DNA from: Burkholderia sp. Bp8992
Lineage (GTDB): Bacteria > Pseudomonadota > Gammaproteobacteria > Burkholderiales > Burkholderiaceae
Direction of reading: 5' to 3'
NCBI RefSeq assembly: GCF_003853705.1
Contig: NZ_QTQI01000019.1
Coordinates: 1 to 64,000 of the forward strand
Length of the DNA stretch: 64,000 nt
A model generated the notes under the pieces. The model did not search any database. It saw nothing but the letters and a program-made list of their open reading frames with translations, and had not been told where the DNA came from. This document shows positions 61,495 to 64,000 of this stretch, in pieces (position 1 is the stretch's first letter; each line of letters opens with the position of its first letter). A program made the translations under genes and the position numbers.

Positions 61495-62604
61495 ATGTTC
61501 TCCCCTGATTCCTTCCCGCCGGGGCCAGCTCCGGCGCCTTGGACACTGACCGATGATCAACGCAACCTCTATATCGCGAGCCAACGCTTCGCGCGCGACC
61601 GACTGGAGCCCTTGCTAGCCAGTTCACCCAGCGTAGCAGCGTGGCAAGAAACCGTCAGACTCGCAGCCGCAACACTTGATCTTGGAGCAATGGTTTTACC
61701 CGAGGAATCCGGCGGCCTGGGAATCGACCGTCACGGCCTGGCACTTGTTGTCGAAGCGCTCGCCGCCGGACCGCTTGAGCGTGCGTTGGAGTTGACGCTG
61801 ACAGCACCCGCGCTCATGGTGCTCCGGACACACAATGCGCTCGGTTCGGTTCTGGCTCGGCCTGTTCAAGCGTATTTCGATGGCACAGCAGCGATCGCAT
61901 TGTCCGTGCCCGGCATAGATAACGCAACGATATGGCAACTCGGTCCACTGGGCCGCACGGCGCCCCTCACCATGCGGTTAGATGACAAGCGTCGCCTCCT
62001 CCTCACCGAGCGCCCACGTGATCACCGATCCTCGAGATCGACAGGCATCGCCACGCTCGGCGCCCTCGTGTTGGAGCAATTGCATTCCGACGAAGCCGCG
62101 GCCGAAACGCTGCTCGCCGTGATTACGCGAGCCGACAGCGATGGCGCTCCTCCCGCGCAAACGTACCTGACGGAAATCGGCCTCTATCTCGCTGTGCTCC
62201 TGACGGGTGCCATGCAACATAGCATCCGGTTCGCGTTCGATTACGCGGCGACTCGGCAAGCGTTCCGAAAGCCGTTGTCAAACCATCAACTCGTCGCGGC
62301 GCGATTGTCCGACATGCTGATCGCCACCCATGGCAGCCACCTGTTTTTGCAGGCTGTCAGTACGGCTCGCCCGTCGGCGCCGGTCTCGCTGGTCCGTCAG
62401 TTACTGCGACACGTCGCGGCGGAGTCTGTCAGCGTCAGTCGCGAATTCGTGCAGCTTTGCGGCGGCCATGGTTATGTCGAAGGTCTCCCGCCGGCAGCCC
62501 GCTTCCAGACGGGCCACTGGCTTGCCTTCCTGCTGCAGCGCATCGACACAGCACTCGGCTGGCTCGCGGAGCCGCGGGTCGCGAATGAGGAGGTCGACGG
62601 ATGA
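61495..62604 (+). CDS. degenerate acyl-CoA dehydrogenase-like protein
   Basis: A 369-residue ACAD-fold protein: MVLPEESGGLGIDRHGLAL, DYAATRQAFRKPLSNHQLV and VQLCGGHGYVEGLPP (flavin-contacting part) are recognisable. The middle beta-domain is short, and the expected EGTxxIQR Glu near the end is absent. It may be a structural partner of the first dehydrogenase or act on a different substrate. GGAGGA is 8 bases before the ATG. Confidence 0.75.
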   Translation: MFSPDSFPPGPAPAPWTLTDDQRNLYIASQRFARDRLEPLLASSPSVAAWQETVRLAAATLDLGAMVLPEESGGLGIDRHGLALVVEALAAGPLERALELTLTAPALMVLRTHNALGSVLARPVQAYFDGTAAIALSVPGIDNATIWQLGPLGRTAPLTMRLDDKRRLLLTERPRDHRSSRSTGIATLGALVLEQLHSDEAAAETLLAVITRADSDGAPPAQTYLTEIGLYLAVLLTGAMQHSIRFAFDYAATRQAFRKPLSNHQLVAARLSDMLIATHGSHLFLQAVSTARPSAPVSLVRQLLRHVAAESVSVSREFVQLCGGHGYVEGLPPAARFQTGHWLAFLLQRIDTALGWLAEPRVANEEVDG

Positions 62605-63194
62605 GTGGTTGCGCCCCTACGGATGGCACGCTTCAGCCCTCGGTGGACAATGCTGCAACGCATGTAACGTCCGCCACGTGCTGGTTACGCGAACCAGGGC
62701 CGAATGACATCGACGACATCGTCGCGTGGCTCGCGCAGCCGACCATCAGTCGGTGGTTCGACTTCGGGCTCGGCCGCCAAGCCCTGCCCGCATTGGCGGT
62801 ACAAGCGATGGTCTATAGCAGACAGCATCGAATACGCGTGTTCGGTTCGGCTGGCTATCCGGTGCCGAGCGGTGTGGTCGCCGTTAGTGATGTCACGCAT
62901 CGCTTCGCGACGGGCTCATTCTGGATCCTTCGCGACCGGTTGCGGCCCGCCTGCGTCAATATGGCTTACAACGCCGCCACGCACCTCCTTCATGAAGCGT
63001 TCGTCCGTGACCGGCTGCGGTGCATCACTGCATGGGCTGTCGACTGCAATGTTCCGTCGCAACGTCTGCTCGCGCGGTTGGGTTTTCGTCTGATCGGACT
63101 GCAACGAGACTGTCATCTCGTCGATGGCACGCGCGTCGGGCGGCTCCTTTACGACCTGCTGCCCGAGGACCTCGCACTACCACGCGCACCATGA
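62601..63194 (+). CDS. GNAT-family acetyltransferase
   Basis: A 197-residue GNAT protein: CWLREPGPNDIDDIVAWLA, GSFWILRDRLR, AYNAATHLLHEAF, ITAWAVDCNVPSQRLLARLGFRLIG. This is the family's usual fold end, with the RxxGF motif; it could acylate an amine made by the decarboxylase. ATGA overlaps with both neighbours. Confidence 0.85.
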   Translation: MSGCAPTDGTLQPSVDNAATHVTSATCWLREPGPNDIDDIVAWLAQPTISRWFDFGLGRQALPALAVQAMVYSRQHRIRVFGSAGYPVPSGVVAVSDVTHRFATGSFWILRDRLRPACVNMAYNAATHLLHEAFVRDRLRCITAWAVDCNVPSQRLLARLGFRLIGLQRDCHLVDGTRVGRLLYDLLPEDLALPRAP

Positions 63195-64000
63195 ATACAC
63201 CCGTGATCACGGCACTTGCCAGCTATGTGCCGCGCACAGTCGCGGTACATCGTGAGTGCGGAATCGAGCCGACGCTCGGTGCTCCGATTCGGTCCGGTTG
63301 GCACGCCTGGGTCGCGTCGTGGAAAGCAGATTACGCCCCCCACCCCACAAAGAAAGCGGCTGCAGCCAGAAGCGCTGCAGTCAACGCACCGCCGGACGAA
63401 TTTCATTGTGTGCCAGTTGAGCGCGATACCGATCTATCCGGGCTCGCCGCGAAAGTGGCGCAGACAATATGTGCGGGGCGGCCAGTCGACGCAGCGCCGA
63501 TCGATATTGCAATGTTCTGTCACAGTAGCCTCAACGAGCATGTGTCCACAACGACCGCTGGACGCTTGCGCGCAGTAATCGGCACGCCCTGCTTCCCGTT
63601 CTCCGTCTCCCAACAGCAGGGGGCCTCCACGTTCACGGCGCTGCAGCTGGCGAGTGATCTGCTGATTGCGGAACCCGAAATCCACACCATCTTGATCGTC
63701 GCTGCAGAAAAGTGGTGTCCGCCGTTCTCGCGATGGACGGATCAGGGAATCGTGCAGGGCGACGCAGCCGGTGCCATCCTGGTGGAACGCACCAGACCCA
63801 CGTCTTGCGGACTGGTGGTGATCGACGCACGCGCCAGCCGCCTCCACCGGTTCGCGACACCCGCCCCACTCTCAAGCCTAGATATCCGCACAGATTGGGT
63901 TCCGGCGCTGCAATCGACGATCGACGCGATACTGCGCCGGCACGAGCTTCAACCGAACGACATTGGCACCGTCGTAGGAGCACGAATAGATCGGCAACTT
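63191..64000 (+). CDS. KASIII-like protein, cut by the window end
   Basis: At least 270 residues (start MNTPVITALASYVPRTVAVH) of a third KASIII-like protein. Its nucleophile region reads FSVSQQQGASTFTALQL: Gly144 stands where the second copy has Cys. ILIVAAEKWCPPFSR and VQGDAAGAILVE follow. The ATG overlaps the GNAT stop (ATGA). The protein continues past 64000, so the His/Asn sites are not visible. Confidence 0.85.
   Translation, partial: MNTPVITALASYVPRTVAVHRECGIEPTLGAPIRSGWHAWVASWKADYAPHPTKKAAAARSAAVNAPPDEFHCVPVERDTDLSGLAAKVAQTICAGRPVDAAPIDIAMFCHSSLNEHVSTTTAGRLRAVIGTPCFPFSVSQQQGASTFTALQLASDLLIAEPEIHTILIVAAEKWCPPFSRWTDQGIVQGDAAGAILVERTRPTSCGLVVIDARASRLHRFATPAPLSSLDIRTDWVPALQSTIDAILRRHELQPNDIGTVVGARIDRQL

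Noticed and set aside
1-64000. CRISPR arrays, tRNA or rRNA genes
   Set aside because: No regularly spaced repeats and no recognisable tRNA or rRNA sequence were found by reading both strands; a covariance search could still find a small RNA.

Overview
The window is high-GC DNA. Its gene types (porin of the GBP/OmpC-like kind, liv-type ABC operon, ICE backbone genes) suggest a beta-proteobacterium of the Burkholderia/Paraburkholderia/Ralstonia group. This placement rests on gene content only. No rRNA, tRNA or CRISPR array was seen.

Region 1 (1-15 kb) reads as a cargo or defence island. It holds a string of small accessory genes ending in a DUF6283 protein (217-1378), a VapBC toxin-antitoxin pair with a palindromic operator (1416-2090), and a two-gene membrane module whose first protein has a tandem GNGN amyloid-like motif (2791-3548). 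Next comes an E2-E1 fusion, a JAB protease and a His-rich mini-protein ending in glycine, divergent from a WYL regulator (3670-7118). A NADAR protein follows (7341-7871). The region closes with a tightly overlapping five-gene operon: SIS-SIS-HAD fusion, PRTase, ORC/CDC6-like P-loop ATPase, an unrecognised protein and a PfkB-type kinase (14984 down to 7845). This operon is my main candidate for an undescribed or poorly described system; the E2-E1 module is second.

Region 2 (15-43.4 kb) is the backbone of an integrative conjugative element. It carries a large palindrome, DUF932, a ParB-like gene split by a complete IS481-family insertion (18054-19258, exact 7-bp target duplication), ParA, a relaxase with its accessory protein, an LPD7 protein and a primase. 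A full VirB/VirD4 type IV secretion system runs from virB1 to virD4 on the minus strand, with the coupling protein split into two ORFs. A second ParA, an AlpA-type regulator and a sigma-like small regulator sit at the distal end. No integrase or attachment site is visible, so the element's ends are not placed.

Region 3 (43.5-54.8 kb) is metabolic: a porin, an AA_synth-family protein, an amidase and a branched-chain-amino-acid/amide ABC transporter on the minus strand. Two tandem XRE-family paralogues with repeated CTAAG-N5-CTTAG operators, a second amidase and a FadR/GntR regulator follow.

Region 4 (55.1-64 kb, running off the end) is a biosynthetic operon transcribed divergently from the GntR gene: an acyl-CoA dehydrogenase, an acyl carrier protein, KASIII-like proteins (one with the catalytic Cys, two with Gly in its place), an AMP-forming ligase, a fold-III PLP decarboxylase, a second degenerate dehydrogenase and a GNAT acetyltransferase. 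The likely logic is activation of an acid onto the carrier protein, oxidation, KASIII-type condensation and acetyl or acyl transfer. The product is unknown.
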